From positions 92,447-156,446 of the forward strand of contig NZ_MTSE01000013.1 in the NCBI RefSeq assembly GCF_002154225.1: a DNA stretch of 64,000 bases. Direction: 5' to 3'. Below are positions 17,146-25,706 of the stretch, piece after piece. This stretch comes from Hymenobacter crusticola (GTDB taxonomy: Bacteria > Bacteroidota > Bacteroidia > Cytophagales > Hymenobacteraceae). Numbering within the stretch: position 1 is the first letter of the stretch; every line of letters starts with the position of its first letter. The notes below the pieces were generated by a model. That model saw only the letters and a program-made list of their open reading frames with translations, did no database searches and was not told where the DNA came from. The translations under genes and the position numbers were made by a program.

Positions 17146-18183
17146 ATGCCTAGAGAAATTGACTACGAAGCCTGCTTGCGCTATGCCCGGGGCGAATCCT
17201 CATTGGAGGAAGCTAGGGCAGTGCGCGCTTGGCTCGCGGACCCGGCCAACGAGCTACTTGCCCACTATTGGATGAGCCAGCACGCCCTGGAGCCCGAACC
17301 CGTGCGCAAAGCCGACGGCAACGACCCCTACGACTACGCTAGCATGCGAGAGAACATCTACGCCCGTATGCAGCCCGAAGCAGTGCCGGTAGCTAGCCCT
17401 ACGCGCTCCGGCTCGTCGTGGCGGCGCTGGGCGGCTGCGGCCGCCGTGGTAGGTGCCGTAGCGAGCACCGGGTGGCTCTTGCACGAGCGTACCCAGGTGG
17501 CCGTGCCCACCACCGCCAGCTATACCACACCCTACGGCCAGACGCGGATTGTGCGCCTGCCCGATGGGTCGGAGGTGACCTTAAACGCGCACTCCACGAT
17601 TCGCTACGCCGCTACAACCGATTCTGAGCGGCCACGAGAGGTGTGGCTAGATGGGGAAGCGTACTTCTCCGTGAAGCACTTACCCGACCACAAACCTTTT
17701 GTGGTGCACACCACCGCGGGTTTCGAGGTGGAAGTCCTTGGCACCAAGTTCACGGTGTATCGGCGGCACGAAGAAGCTAGGGTCGTGCTGCTCTCGGGCA
17801 AGGTGCAAGTGGCGTTTGACGACTCCACCCGGCGCAAGGTAATTCTGAAGCCAGGTGAGCTCCTGCAAACCTCCGACAAAGAGCCGAAGAAGGTGGTGCA
17901 CCAAGCGGTTCAGGCAGCCACGTATGCCGCCTGGACAGACGACAAAATGGTTTTTGACGCCACGTCTATTGCGGATGTCGTCACCCGCTTGCAGGACACC
18001 TACGGGGTTGAGGTAGAAGTAGCTAGCCCCGACCTAAAGCAGCGCAAGTTCACCGGCACCTTCCCCGTGGATAACCTAGACCTCCTCTGCGAAAACTTAG
18101 CGGCCACCTTTCACCTGCAGATTGTGCACCGGCAGAATCGGCTTATTTTATCTAATTACCCTTCTTCCCACCATACTCCATGA
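17146..18183 (+). CDS. FecR family anti-sigma factor
   Basis: An inner-membrane protein (345 aa) that holds the ECF sigma factor and relays a signal from the outer-membrane transporter. An N-terminal cytoplasmic anti-sigma helix region (EIDYEACLRYARGESSLEEA) precedes one membrane segment (about residues 87-107, WRRWAAAAAVVGAVASTGWLL). The periplasmic FecR domain follows (YTTPYGQTRIVRLPDGSEVT, EVWLDGEAYFSV, VEVLGTKFTVY) and a C-terminal DUF4974-type domain (MVFDATSIADVVTRLQDTYG). The ATG at 17146 is chosen over a GTG at 17107. Its stop overlaps the next start as ATGA at 18180-18183, implying translational coupling to the transporter. Confidence 0.93.
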   Translation: MPREIDYEACLRYARGESSLEEARAVRAWLADPANELLAHYWMSQHALEPEPVRKADGNDPYDYASMRENIYARMQPEAVPVASPTRSGSSWRRWAAAAAVVGAVASTGWLLHERTQVAVPTTASYTTPYGQTRIVRLPDGSEVTLNAHSTIRYAATTDSERPREVWLDGEAYFSVKHLPDHKPFVVHTTAGFEVEVLGTKFTVYRRHEEARVVLLSGKVQVAFDDSTRRKVILKPGELLQTSDKEPKKVVHQAVQAATYAAWTDDKMVFDATSIADVVTRLQDTYGVEVEVASPDLKQRKFTGTFPVDNLDLLCENLAATFHLQIVHRQNRLILSNYPSSHHTP

Positions 18184-21100
18184 ACTTACCTCCTACCCTA
18201 CCTGACAGACCCAGTTCTCGCCTGCTGCTCTGCACGGCGAGTGCGCTGTTGCTAAATGCATTTAGCTCGGTGGCATCTGCGCAGTTGCTGGCTTCCACGC
18301 AGCGCATGCACACACGGCAAACTGCGGTTGAGGCAGTGCCCCTCAAGCACTTATTAAAGCAATGGGAGAAACAGTACAAGAGCATTATCGCCTACGACAC
18401 AGAGCTCGTTAACGATAAGCGCGTAATTCCCCCGAGCGAGGTAGCCACCCTAGATGCCCAGCTTGCGAGTGTACTCCCCCAAGTAGGACTGAGCTTCAGA
18501 AAGCTACATGCAAACGATTACGTTATCACCCCTGTCGAAATCAGACGCGTCACCGCCTCTGCAAACGTTTCCGCAACGCAAGATGTCACGGTAGCTGGCC
18601 GCGTATTCGATAGCAAGGGCGCGGGGCTGCCCGGCGTGACGGTGGTAGTAAAAGGTACTACCCTAGGTACCGGCACCGGCCCCGATGGCAGCTTCAGCCT
18701 GCAAGCGCCCGAGAATAGCACGCTGGTATTCAGCTTCGTGGGCTTTGCTCGCCAAGAAGTAGCCGTACAAGGCGCCACCAGCAGCCTGACGGTGACCTTA
18801 GCCGAAGATGCCAAGGCGCTGAGCGAAGTCGTGGTGGTAGGCTACGGCACCCAGCAGAAAGCCGAGGTAACGGGCGCCCTCAATACAGTAGCGGCGCCGG
18901 CGCTCGAAAACCGGCCCGTAACCAACCTAGCACAAGCCCTACAAGGCACCGCTCCCAACCTCACCATTCAGCAGAGCAGCGCGGAACCGGGCGCTGGTCT
19001 CAACATCAACATTCGGGGCGTGGGTACCCTAGGCAATGCTTCGCCGCTGGTGATAGTAGACGGCATTGCGGGCTCACTTAACTCACTCAACCCTAACGAT
19101 ATTGAAAGCATCACGGTACTGAAAGATGCTGCTTCGGCGGCTATTTATGGTTCGCGTGGGGCAAACGGGGTACTGCTCGTGACCACGAAGAAAGGCTCGC
19201 TCAATCAGAAGCCAGTGTTGACCTACAACACGCTGGTTGGCTGGCAGTCACCTAACTTCCTGCGCCGACCCGTGACGGGCCTAGAGTTCATGCAGCTCAA
19301 AAACGAGGCACTGGTCAACTCGGGGCAGAGTCCACAATTCTCGCCCCAGCAGATGCGCGACTTCGCGGCCCACGGCGACTACCAATGGTACCTCGACGCG
19401 GTGCTGAAAAAGCAGGCTTTACAGCAAAACCACAACCTTAGCCTCAGCGGCGGCTCGGGCAACACGCGCTATCTGATGTCGCTGGGCTACGTGGATCAGA
19501 ATAGCTTGTTTGTGGGCGATAAGTACGGCTTTAAGCGCCTCAATGCCCGCCTAAACCTCAATACGCAAGTCACCGAGAAGCTTTCGGTGGGCGCTATTCT
19601 TTCCTACGCCCGCGTGAGCACCCGTGAGCACGCCTTCATCACGGACTGGATTATCAGCGACGCGGTGCGCATTCCAGTTATTTACCCCATTCAGGACTCC
19701 CTAGGTAACTACGTGACGCCGGCCACCTCGAGCGACAACCCGGTGAATCGCTTGCGTAATGGCGGCCTGCGCACCAATTCCAACGACAATGGCTACGCTA
19801 ACCTCAATGCCGAGTACGAAGTCATTAAGGGCTTGAAGCTGCGCGGCCTCGTGGGTGGCGACCTGTGGAACTACCGCATGAACGAGTTTACGCGCAGCCT
19901 CCAGTACGTGACGCTCGACGGCTCGCCCACCTCCGGTGGCGACGGCAACAACTCCGTGACCGACCGCACCCAGCGTACGCTGCTTACCAACTACCAAGCT
20001 ACCATCAACTACGAGCACACCTTTAGCCAGAAGCACGAGGTGAAAGCGCTGGCGGGGTATTCAAGTGAGCACTTCAACGACGACCGCGCTGGTATCCACG
20101 TCATCAATGTGCCAGGCAACAACTTTGGGGTAATCAGCAACGGCACCACGTACGCCTCCATCAATGACCCTGACAACGTGAGCCACGCCAATGGCACTTA
20201 CGGCAACAACGTGCAGTGGGCGCTGAACTCGGTGTTTGGCCGCCTGAACTACGCCTTTGCCGGCAAGTATCTCATCGAAGGTAGCTTCCGCTATGATGGC
20301 TCGTCACGGTTTGCTAGCAACAAGCGTTGGGGCTTCTTCCCATCAGTATCAGCGGGTTGGCGGCCTTTGGAGGAAAACTTTATGGCTTTCCTTCAACCGA
20401 CCTTCAGCGACCTAAAAATACGTGGCTCTATTGGGCAGCTCGGTAACCAGAACATCGGCCTGTACCGTTACCTGAGCACCATTAGCACCTCGCCAGGTGC
20501 CTATATATTTGGTGAGCAACCCGTACCAGGCGCCAACTTCAGCACCGCCAACCGCGACATCACGTGGGAAACGGCGACGATGGGCAACATCGGGGTGGAT
20601 GCCGCCTTCTTTAAGAATGCTCTATCAGTTAGCTTCGATTACTTCGACAAGCGCACCAGCGACATCCTGATTGACCTGCCAGTAGCTGGCGCTTTCGGAG
20701 CAGGCGCTCCAACTCAGAATGCAGCGAGCGTCCGCAACCAAGGCTGGGAAGTTTCGGCTACCTACCGTCTGCGCACCGAGCGTGGCTTCAACCAGAGCCT
20801 GACCTTAAACGCCGCCGACACTCGCAACCTAGTGACCGATACCAAGGGCGTAGAAACCATCCGGGGCGGTGATGCCACGAACATCATCCGCGAGGGTTTC
20901 CCCATCAACTCGTACTACGGCTACCGCACCAACGGCATTTACCAGACGCTGGAAGAAGCCAATGCCGGTCCTAAGCCTTCCTTTGTGGCGCCCGGCGCGC
21001 TACGCCCCGGTGACATTCGCTACGTGGACCGCAACGGCGACGGCGTGATCAACCAGGACGACCGTTATGTGCTCGGTAATCCCTTCCCGCGCTACACCTT

Positions 21101-21605
21101 CGGCGCTACCTATACGGCCGATTACAAAGGCTTCGACCTAGTCGTGTTTGTGCAAGGTGTGGGCAAGCGCAACCTGTACATCCGGGGTGAGGGCGTGGAA
21201 GCCTTCCACAATAACTGGGAAAACGTGTACGCCCAGCACCTCGACCGCTGGACGCCGACCAATACGGACGCCTCGTATCCCCGCCTGACCATCGGCACGG
21301 CTTCGACCAACAACAACCAAGGCTCGGACTACTGGCTGCGCAACGGAGCCTATGCTCGCCTCAAGAACGTGCAGCTTGGCTATACGCTGCCAGCCACGTT
21401 CACCAGCAAAGCGGGCATTGAGCAGCTGCGCGTTTTTGTATCGGGCCAAGACCTACTGACTATTAGCCACTTGCGCAAAATTGGGTTTGACCCTGAAATC
21501 TCGGAGTTCAGTGAGAGTGTGGGCCTAGGTGGCGGCACCGGCAGCAGTGGCCGTGTGTACCCGAGCGTGCGCCTGGTGACCCTAGGTCTTAATGTTTCTT
21601 TCTAA
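18180..21605 (+). CDS. SusC/RagA-type TonB-dependent transporter with STN signalling domain
   Basis: Large outer-membrane barrel (1141 aa) that imports oligosaccharides bound by its SusD partner. Order of domains: signal peptide ending SSVASAQ; STN domain at about 50-115 (VPLKHLLKQWEKQYKSIIAY), which in this family talks to FecR; a CarboxypepD_reg-like beta domain at about 137-200 (VAGRVFDSKGAGLPGVTVVV); a TonB-box region (SEVVVVGYGTQQK); plug with RGVGTLGNASPLVIVDG; and the barrel ending in LVTLGLNVSF. The gene overlaps fecR and is 18 bases from SusD. The STN domain plus FecI/FecR identifies it as a signal-transducing SusC rather than one controlled by a hybrid two-component regulator. Confidence 0.96.
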   Translation: MNLPPTLPDRPSSRLLLCTASALLLNAFSSVASAQLLASTQRMHTRQTAVEAVPLKHLLKQWEKQYKSIIAYDTELVNDKRVIPPSEVATLDAQLASVLPQVGLSFRKLHANDYVITPVEIRRVTASANVSATQDVTVAGRVFDSKGAGLPGVTVVVKGTTLGTGTGPDGSFSLQAPENSTLVFSFVGFARQEVAVQGATSSLTVTLAEDAKALSEVVVVGYGTQQKAEVTGALNTVAAPALENRPVTNLAQALQGTAPNLTIQQSSAEPGAGLNINIRGVGTLGNASPLVIVDGIAGSLNSLNPNDIESITVLKDAASAAIYGSRGANGVLLVTTKKGSLNQKPVLTYNTLVGWQSPNFLRRPVTGLEFMQLKNEALVNSGQSPQFSPQQMRDFAAHGDYQWYLDAVLKKQALQQNHNLSLSGGSGNTRYLMSLGYVDQNSLFVGDKYGFKRLNARLNLNTQVTEKLSVGAILSYARVSTREHAFITDWIISDAVRIPVIYPIQDSLGNYVTPATSSDNPVNRLRNGGLRTNSNDNGYANLNAEYEVIKGLKLRGLVGGDLWNYRMNEFTRSLQYVTLDGSPTSGGDGNNSVTDRTQRTLLTNYQATINYEHTFSQKHEVKALAGYSSEHFNDDRAGIHVINVPGNNFGVISNGTTYASINDPDNVSHANGTYGNNVQWALNSVFGRLNYAFAGKYLIEGSFRYDGSSRFASNKRWGFFPSVSAGWRPLEENFMAFLQPTFSDLKIRGSIGQLGNQNIGLYRYLSTISTSPGAYIFGEQPVPGANFSTANRDITWETATMGNIGVDAAFFKNALSVSFDYFDKRTSDILIDLPVAGAFGAGAPTQNAASVRNQGWEVSATYRLRTERGFNQSLTLNAADTRNLVTDTKGVETIRGGDATNIIREGFPINSYYGYRTNGIYQTLEEANAGPKPSFVAPGALRPGDIRYVDRNGDGVINQDDRYVLGNPFPRYTFGATYTADYKGFDLVVFVQGVGKRNLYIRGEGVEAFHNNWENVYAQHLDRWTPTNTDASYPRLTIGTASTNNNQGSDYWLRNGAYARLKNVQLGYTLPATFTSKAGIEQLRVFVSGQDLLTISHLRKIGFDPEISEFSESVGLGGGTGSSGRVYPSVRLVTLGLNVSF

Positions 21606-21623
21606 CTCCCTATCTGCAATTCT

Positions 21624-23234
21624 ATGAATCGTCACCTCCGCTATACGTTGCTCCTGGGGCTAGGACTTGGCATGGGCCTTTCCAGCTGCCAAGATCTTGA
21701 CCTAACGCCCTCCGACCGCCCCACCGACGCCACCTTCTGGACCCAGGCCGCCGACGCGTCGAACGTGCTGAACTCCTGCTACGCGGGCCTTTACTCCAGC
21801 GAGTACTTCTTCTTCAACGAAACGCTTTCCGACAACGCCTTCAACAAGAGCGATGTGGACGGCTCCAACGCCCGCAACATTGCCGAGGGCGCTTACGGCA
21901 CCAACCAGTCGCGTATCACCAACGAATGGGGTTTCCACTACGGCGGTATCCGCGCCTGCAATCGGCTGTTGAATAACATCAACAAGATTACGAGCCTAGA
22001 TGCTGGTCTGAAAGCTCGCTACATTGCTGAGGCACAGGCCATCCGGGCTTTCCATTATTTTCAGTTGATGACGTGGTACGGCGATGTGCCCCTCATCACC
22101 ACGGAAATAAGTGTGACTGAGGCCAATGCCTTGCCCCGCGCCTCTCGTGCCGACGTGCTAACCTTTGTGCTGAGCGAGCTAGATGCCGCCGCCGCCGTAT
22201 TGCCCGTGAACACGGCCTACGGCGCCGAGGATAAAGGCCGCTTTACCAAAGGCGCTGCCCTGGCGCTGAAAGCCCGCGCGCTGCTCTACGAAGGACGGTG
22301 GGCTGATGTGTCGGCCATCACGACACAGTTGATCGGTGGTCAGGCAGGTGCCTACAGCTTGTTCCCAAACTACGCGGGCGTGTTTTCTCCGACCAACGAG
22401 AATAGCAGCGAGGACATCCTTGATATGCAGTATGCCTTCCCCTTGCGGACGTATTCGGTGCAGCGCCAATTTATTCCGCGTACTGAGGGCAAGCTGGTTT
22501 GTTCCATTGCCCCAACGCAGGAGCTAGTAAACAACTATGTGATGGCCAATGGTAAGGCCATCAATGAGGCAGGCTCGGGCTACAACGAAGCCACGCCGTA
22601 CACAGGCCGCGACCCACGCTTTGGAGCCACGATCGTGTACGACGGCTACGTGTGGAAGCGTCCCGACGGCTCCAACATCACGATTCGCACTTTCCCCGGC
22701 ACCGGCGACAACTCCGTGGACCGCGCCGATGCTAGCCCCACCGGCTACTATTCCGCGAAGTACTTCGACCCCACCGCTGACGCCAACCTCAACTCGGGCC
22801 TGAACCTGATGCTGATCCGCTACGCCGATGTGCTGCTCATGCACGCCGAAGCCTTGAACGAGCAGGGCAAGCTCAGTGCGGCCGATTGGAACACCACCAT
22901 TGCTGCCCTGCGGCGGCGGGCCGGCTTTAGCGATGCCGCTGCGCTCTCTTTCCCGAGCGGCGACCAAGCTAGCTTGCGCACCGTGATACGCCGGGAGCGC
23001 CGCACCGAGCTAGCCATGGAAGGCTTACGCATCTTCGACATTCGCCGGTGGCGCACTGCCGAAACGGTACTCAACGGCTATGCGCACGGCATCAAGACGG
23101 GCGACCCGGCCGTGGACAATGGCTACATCCGCGTGGATCAGCGCACGTTCGATCCGGCCAAGCATTACCTCTGGCCCGTGCCCCAGCGGGAGCGTGACAT
23201 CAACGCGAACCTAACGCAAAACCCAGGCTGGTAA
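21624..23234 (+). CDS. SusD/RagB-type surface glycan-binding lipoprotein
   Basis: Partner lid of the SusC transporter (536 aa). It has a lipoprotein signal, MNRHLRYTLLLGLGLGMG followed by LSSC, then an acidic QDLDLTPSD tail that fits surface export in Bacteroidota. SusD features include FWTQAADASNVLNSCYAGLY at the N-terminus, AEAQAIRAFHYFQLMTWYGDVPL (tetratricopeptide part) and the C-terminal ELAMEGLRIFDIRRW ... HYLWPVPQRERDINANL. It lies directly after the transporter and before SusE. The bound ligand is inferred to be alpha-mannan from the neighbouring enzymes. Confidence 0.96.
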   Translation: MNRHLRYTLLLGLGLGMGLSSCQDLDLTPSDRPTDATFWTQAADASNVLNSCYAGLYSSEYFFFNETLSDNAFNKSDVDGSNARNIAEGAYGTNQSRITNEWGFHYGGIRACNRLLNNINKITSLDAGLKARYIAEAQAIRAFHYFQLMTWYGDVPLITTEISVTEANALPRASRADVLTFVLSELDAAAAVLPVNTAYGAEDKGRFTKGAALALKARALLYEGRWADVSAITTQLIGGQAGAYSLFPNYAGVFSPTNENSSEDILDMQYAFPLRTYSVQRQFIPRTEGKLVCSIAPTQELVNNYVMANGKAINEAGSGYNEATPYTGRDPRFGATIVYDGYVWKRPDGSNITIRTFPGTGDNSVDRADASPTGYYSAKYFDPTADANLNSGLNLMLIRYADVLLMHAEALNEQGKLSAADWNTTIAALRRRAGFSDAAALSFPSGDQASLRTVIRRERRTELAMEGLRIFDIRRWRTAETVLNGYAHGIKTGDPAVDNGYIRVDQRTFDPAKHYLWPVPQRERDINANLTQNPGW

Positions 23235-23278
23235 GCCTAGCCCCTTTTCTCCCATCCTTGCTTCTACTCCCAATACTT

Positions 23279-24418
23279 ATGAAAAAGTTTTCTTGGCCTC
23301 TGGTGCTACTACTGTTCGTTATGGGCCTGCTCTCGGGCTGCGACAAAGATGACGACAAACTGAACGAGACGATTACGCCCGTAAGCAACCTGATTTCGCC
23401 CGCCGCCAATACCTTCGTGCGCCTCGACCCGCCGTCCAATGCGGCCGTAACTTTTGAGTGGGGCCAAGCGCGCTCTGCCGATGGCACACTGGTGCTTTAT
23501 GAAGTACTGTTTGATAAAGAAGACGGCGACTTTTCGAAGCCCCTGTACAGCACCACTTCGGGCACCAACGGCCTCGAAACCAAGCTTGTACTTACCCACG
23601 GCGACCTAAACAAGATTGCTAACCTAGCCGGTATCAAGTCCTCGGCGCAAGGCAAGTTGAAGTGGACGGTGAACGCCTCAAAAGGCCTGAACGTGGTGCC
23701 CGCAGCCGAATCGCGCGTGATGACGTTGGAGCGCCCTGCTGGTTTTGCCACGGCTCCCGGCAAGCTCTACATCACGGGTTCCGGTACCGAAGGCGGGGCT
23801 AACATCAGCCAGGCTGTGCCCTTCAAGAGCACGTCGTCTGGTGTGTTTGAAATTTATACCCGCCTGAGCGCTGGTGACGTGAAGCTGATCGACCAGACCA
23901 CCGGCACCCCAACGTACTATTACATTGATGGCGCCAAGCTGCTGGAAGGCAACCAAGGCACCAGCCCCACCACGACGCCCAAGGTGTACCTCATCAAGGT
24001 TGACTTCAACAACGCCGCCGCCTCCATGACCGAAATCCAGTCGGTTGGCTTGTGGTTCGCGCCCGAAAACAAGGTATTGGTTACGATACCATACGTGGGC
24101 AAAGGCCTCTGGAAAATTGAGAACACGCCCATCGAGTTCCACCAGGAAAGCTGGGGCCGCGATGAGCGTTACAAGTTCTTGTTTACCCAGAAGAACGCAG
24201 CCGGTACTAGCAGCAAGCAGTACTTCGGCAGCACCAACTCCGACAACCAGCGCGCTACGGCTTCCTCGCCAGCGGCCTACTTCTACTTAGTGCCCGGCCC
24301 CGATGTGCAGTACGATTACTCCTTCAAGTTCCAGACGGAAGCCGATAAGAAGAGTGTCGACATCACAGTAAAGATGCAGCCGGATGGCCCTTACACTCAC
24401 CAAATAGTGGTGCGCTAG
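23279..24418 (+). CDS. SusE-like outer-membrane glycan-binding lipoprotein
   Basis: The lipoprotein signal is MKKFSWPLVLLLFVMGLLSGC, with the acidic stretch DKDDD right after the lipidated Cys, a surface-export type signal. The rest is beta-rich: a SusE N-terminal domain (about 35-165, VTFEWGQARSADGTLVLYEVLF) and two further modules with KLYITGSG and NKVLVTIPYVGKGLWKIENTPIEF that resemble SusE/SusF starch-binding folds. It should capture substrate at the cell surface rather than cut it. Start at 23279 is set by the lipoprotein signal; an ATG at 23258 is in frame but adds seven residues ahead of it. It is 44 bases after susD and 6 bases before the GH76 gene. Confidence 0.88.
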   Translation: MKKFSWPLVLLLFVMGLLSGCDKDDDKLNETITPVSNLISPAANTFVRLDPPSNAAVTFEWGQARSADGTLVLYEVLFDKEDGDFSKPLYSTTSGTNGLETKLVLTHGDLNKIANLAGIKSSAQGKLKWTVNASKGLNVVPAAESRVMTLERPAGFATAPGKLYITGSGTEGGANISQAVPFKSTSSGVFEIYTRLSAGDVKLIDQTTGTPTYYYIDGAKLLEGNQGTSPTTTPKVYLIKVDFNNAAASMTEIQSVGLWFAPENKVLVTIPYVGKGLWKIENTPIEFHQESWGRDERYKFLFTQKNAAGTSSKQYFGSTNSDNQRATASSPAAYFYLVPGPDVQYDYSFKFQTEADKKSVDITVKMQPDGPYTHQIVVR

Positions 24419-24424
24419 CTAGGT

Positions 24425-25609
24425 ATGAGTCAGTCCACCTTTTTTGTGCGCCCCCTTACCCTGCTGCGAGCTAGTAGCTGCGCTCTGCTGAGCCTGCTCC
24501 TGCTGCCCGCCTGCAAAGACCCTGTGGATGACGATGTCACGCCACCCGCGCCCCCACCCACTGCGGTGGTGGCCAACTGGGCCGCCCGCGCCGACTCGGC
24601 GCAGGCGGCCCTACAGCAGGGCTTTTGGTCACCTACGGCCCAGTATTATCTAAAAAATAATTCTGGCGACGCCTCCTTCAACTACTGGTGGCAGGCCCAC
24701 GGCCTCGACGTGCTCAGTGACGCCTATCAGCGCACCAAGAGCGCCGACTACTTAACTCGTATGCGGCAGCTGCAACAGGGGGCCAAAGCCAAGAACGGCA
24801 ACACGTACCTCAACGAGTTCTACGACGACATGGAGTGGCAGGCGCTGGCCTGTCTGCGCGCCTTCGAGCTAACCCAGGATCCTGACTACAAGAACACCGC
24901 TAACCTGCTCTGGGCCGACATCAAGCTAGGGTGGAACGAGCAGCAAGGCGGCGGCATTGCCTGGAAAAAGTCGCAGCGCAGCTACAAGAACACGCCCGCC
25001 AATGCGCCCGCCGCCATCTTGGCCGCCCGCCTCTATAGCCTCGACCGCAACCCCGACGACCTAGCTTGGGCCCAAAAAATCTATACTTGGGAGAAAGCCA
25101 AGCTGGTAGATCCTACCTCGGGGGCCGTGTGGGACGGCATCAACCGGCAGGGCGACAACCAGATCGACAAGGACTGGCGCTTCACTTATAACCAAGGCAC
25201 CTTCATCGGGGCGGGGCTAGCCTTGTACCGCGCCACCCAGCAAGCTAGCTACCTCGACGACGCGACGCGCACAGCCAGCTACGTGCTCAACGATAGCCAG
25301 CTCTCGCCCAGCGGCATTCTCAAGGACGAAGGCAATGGCGACGGTGGCTTGTTCAAGGGCATCCTGATACGTTACCTAAATCTGCTGTCAACAGAGGCAG
25401 CGGTTAGCGCAGCCAACAAGGCTAGCTATGTGTCCTTTCTCAAGTTCAACGGCGAAAGCCTGTACAAGCGGGGCACCCGCAAGCCGCAGTTCATCTTCAA
25501 CACCAACTGGACCAGCCTCCCCGGTAGTTCGGTGGATGGCTCTACTGAAATGAGCGGCGTGATGATGCTGGAAGTTATGGCTGACTTGCAAGCGCGCAAG
25601 GTGCTGTAG
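24425..25609 (+). CDS. GH76 endo-alpha-1,6-mannanase, surface lipoprotein
   Basis: GH76 enzymes cut the alpha-1,6-mannose backbone of fungal mannan. The catalytic paired aspartates are seen in EFYDDMEWQALA. Other family features are GGGIAWKKSQRSYKNTPANAPA and DWRFTYNQGTFIGAGLALYR in the (alpha/alpha)6 barrel. The N-terminal lipoprotein signal ends LLLLPAC and is followed by KDPVDDD, an acidic tail that suggests exposure at the cell surface. It starts 6 bases after the SusE stop, clearly in the same operon. Confidence 0.93.
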   Translation: MSQSTFFVRPLTLLRASSCALLSLLLLPACKDPVDDDVTPPAPPPTAVVANWAARADSAQAALQQGFWSPTAQYYLKNNSGDASFNYWWQAHGLDVLSDAYQRTKSADYLTRMRQLQQGAKAKNGNTYLNEFYDDMEWQALACLRAFELTQDPDYKNTANLLWADIKLGWNEQQGGGIAWKKSQRSYKNTPANAPAAILAARLYSLDRNPDDLAWAQKIYTWEKAKLVDPTSGAVWDGINRQGDNQIDKDWRFTYNQGTFIGAGLALYRATQQASYLDDATRTASYVLNDSQLSPSGILKDEGNGDGGLFKGILIRYLNLLSTEAAVSAANKASYVSFLKFNGESLYKRGTRKPQFIFNTNWTSLPGSSVDGSTEMSGVMMLEVMADLQARKVL

Positions 25610-25634
25610 GCCTTACTACCTAGGTTTTCTTGGC

Positions 25635-25667
25635 GGCGTAGTGACACAGCTCTTGTGTTGCTACGCC
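25635..25667 (+). other. Hairpin in the GH76-GH92 spacer
   Basis: A stem of 7 bp extending to about 11 bp with two mismatches (25635-25645 with 25657-25667) lies 26 bases after the GH76 stop and 40 bases before the GH92 start. There is no T run, so it may be an RNA-processing or stability element, or an attenuator, rather than a full terminator. Confidence 0.35.
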
Positions 25668-25706
25668 GTCAGCGTACCTATCCCATTACCATTTTACCCT
25701 AACTCC

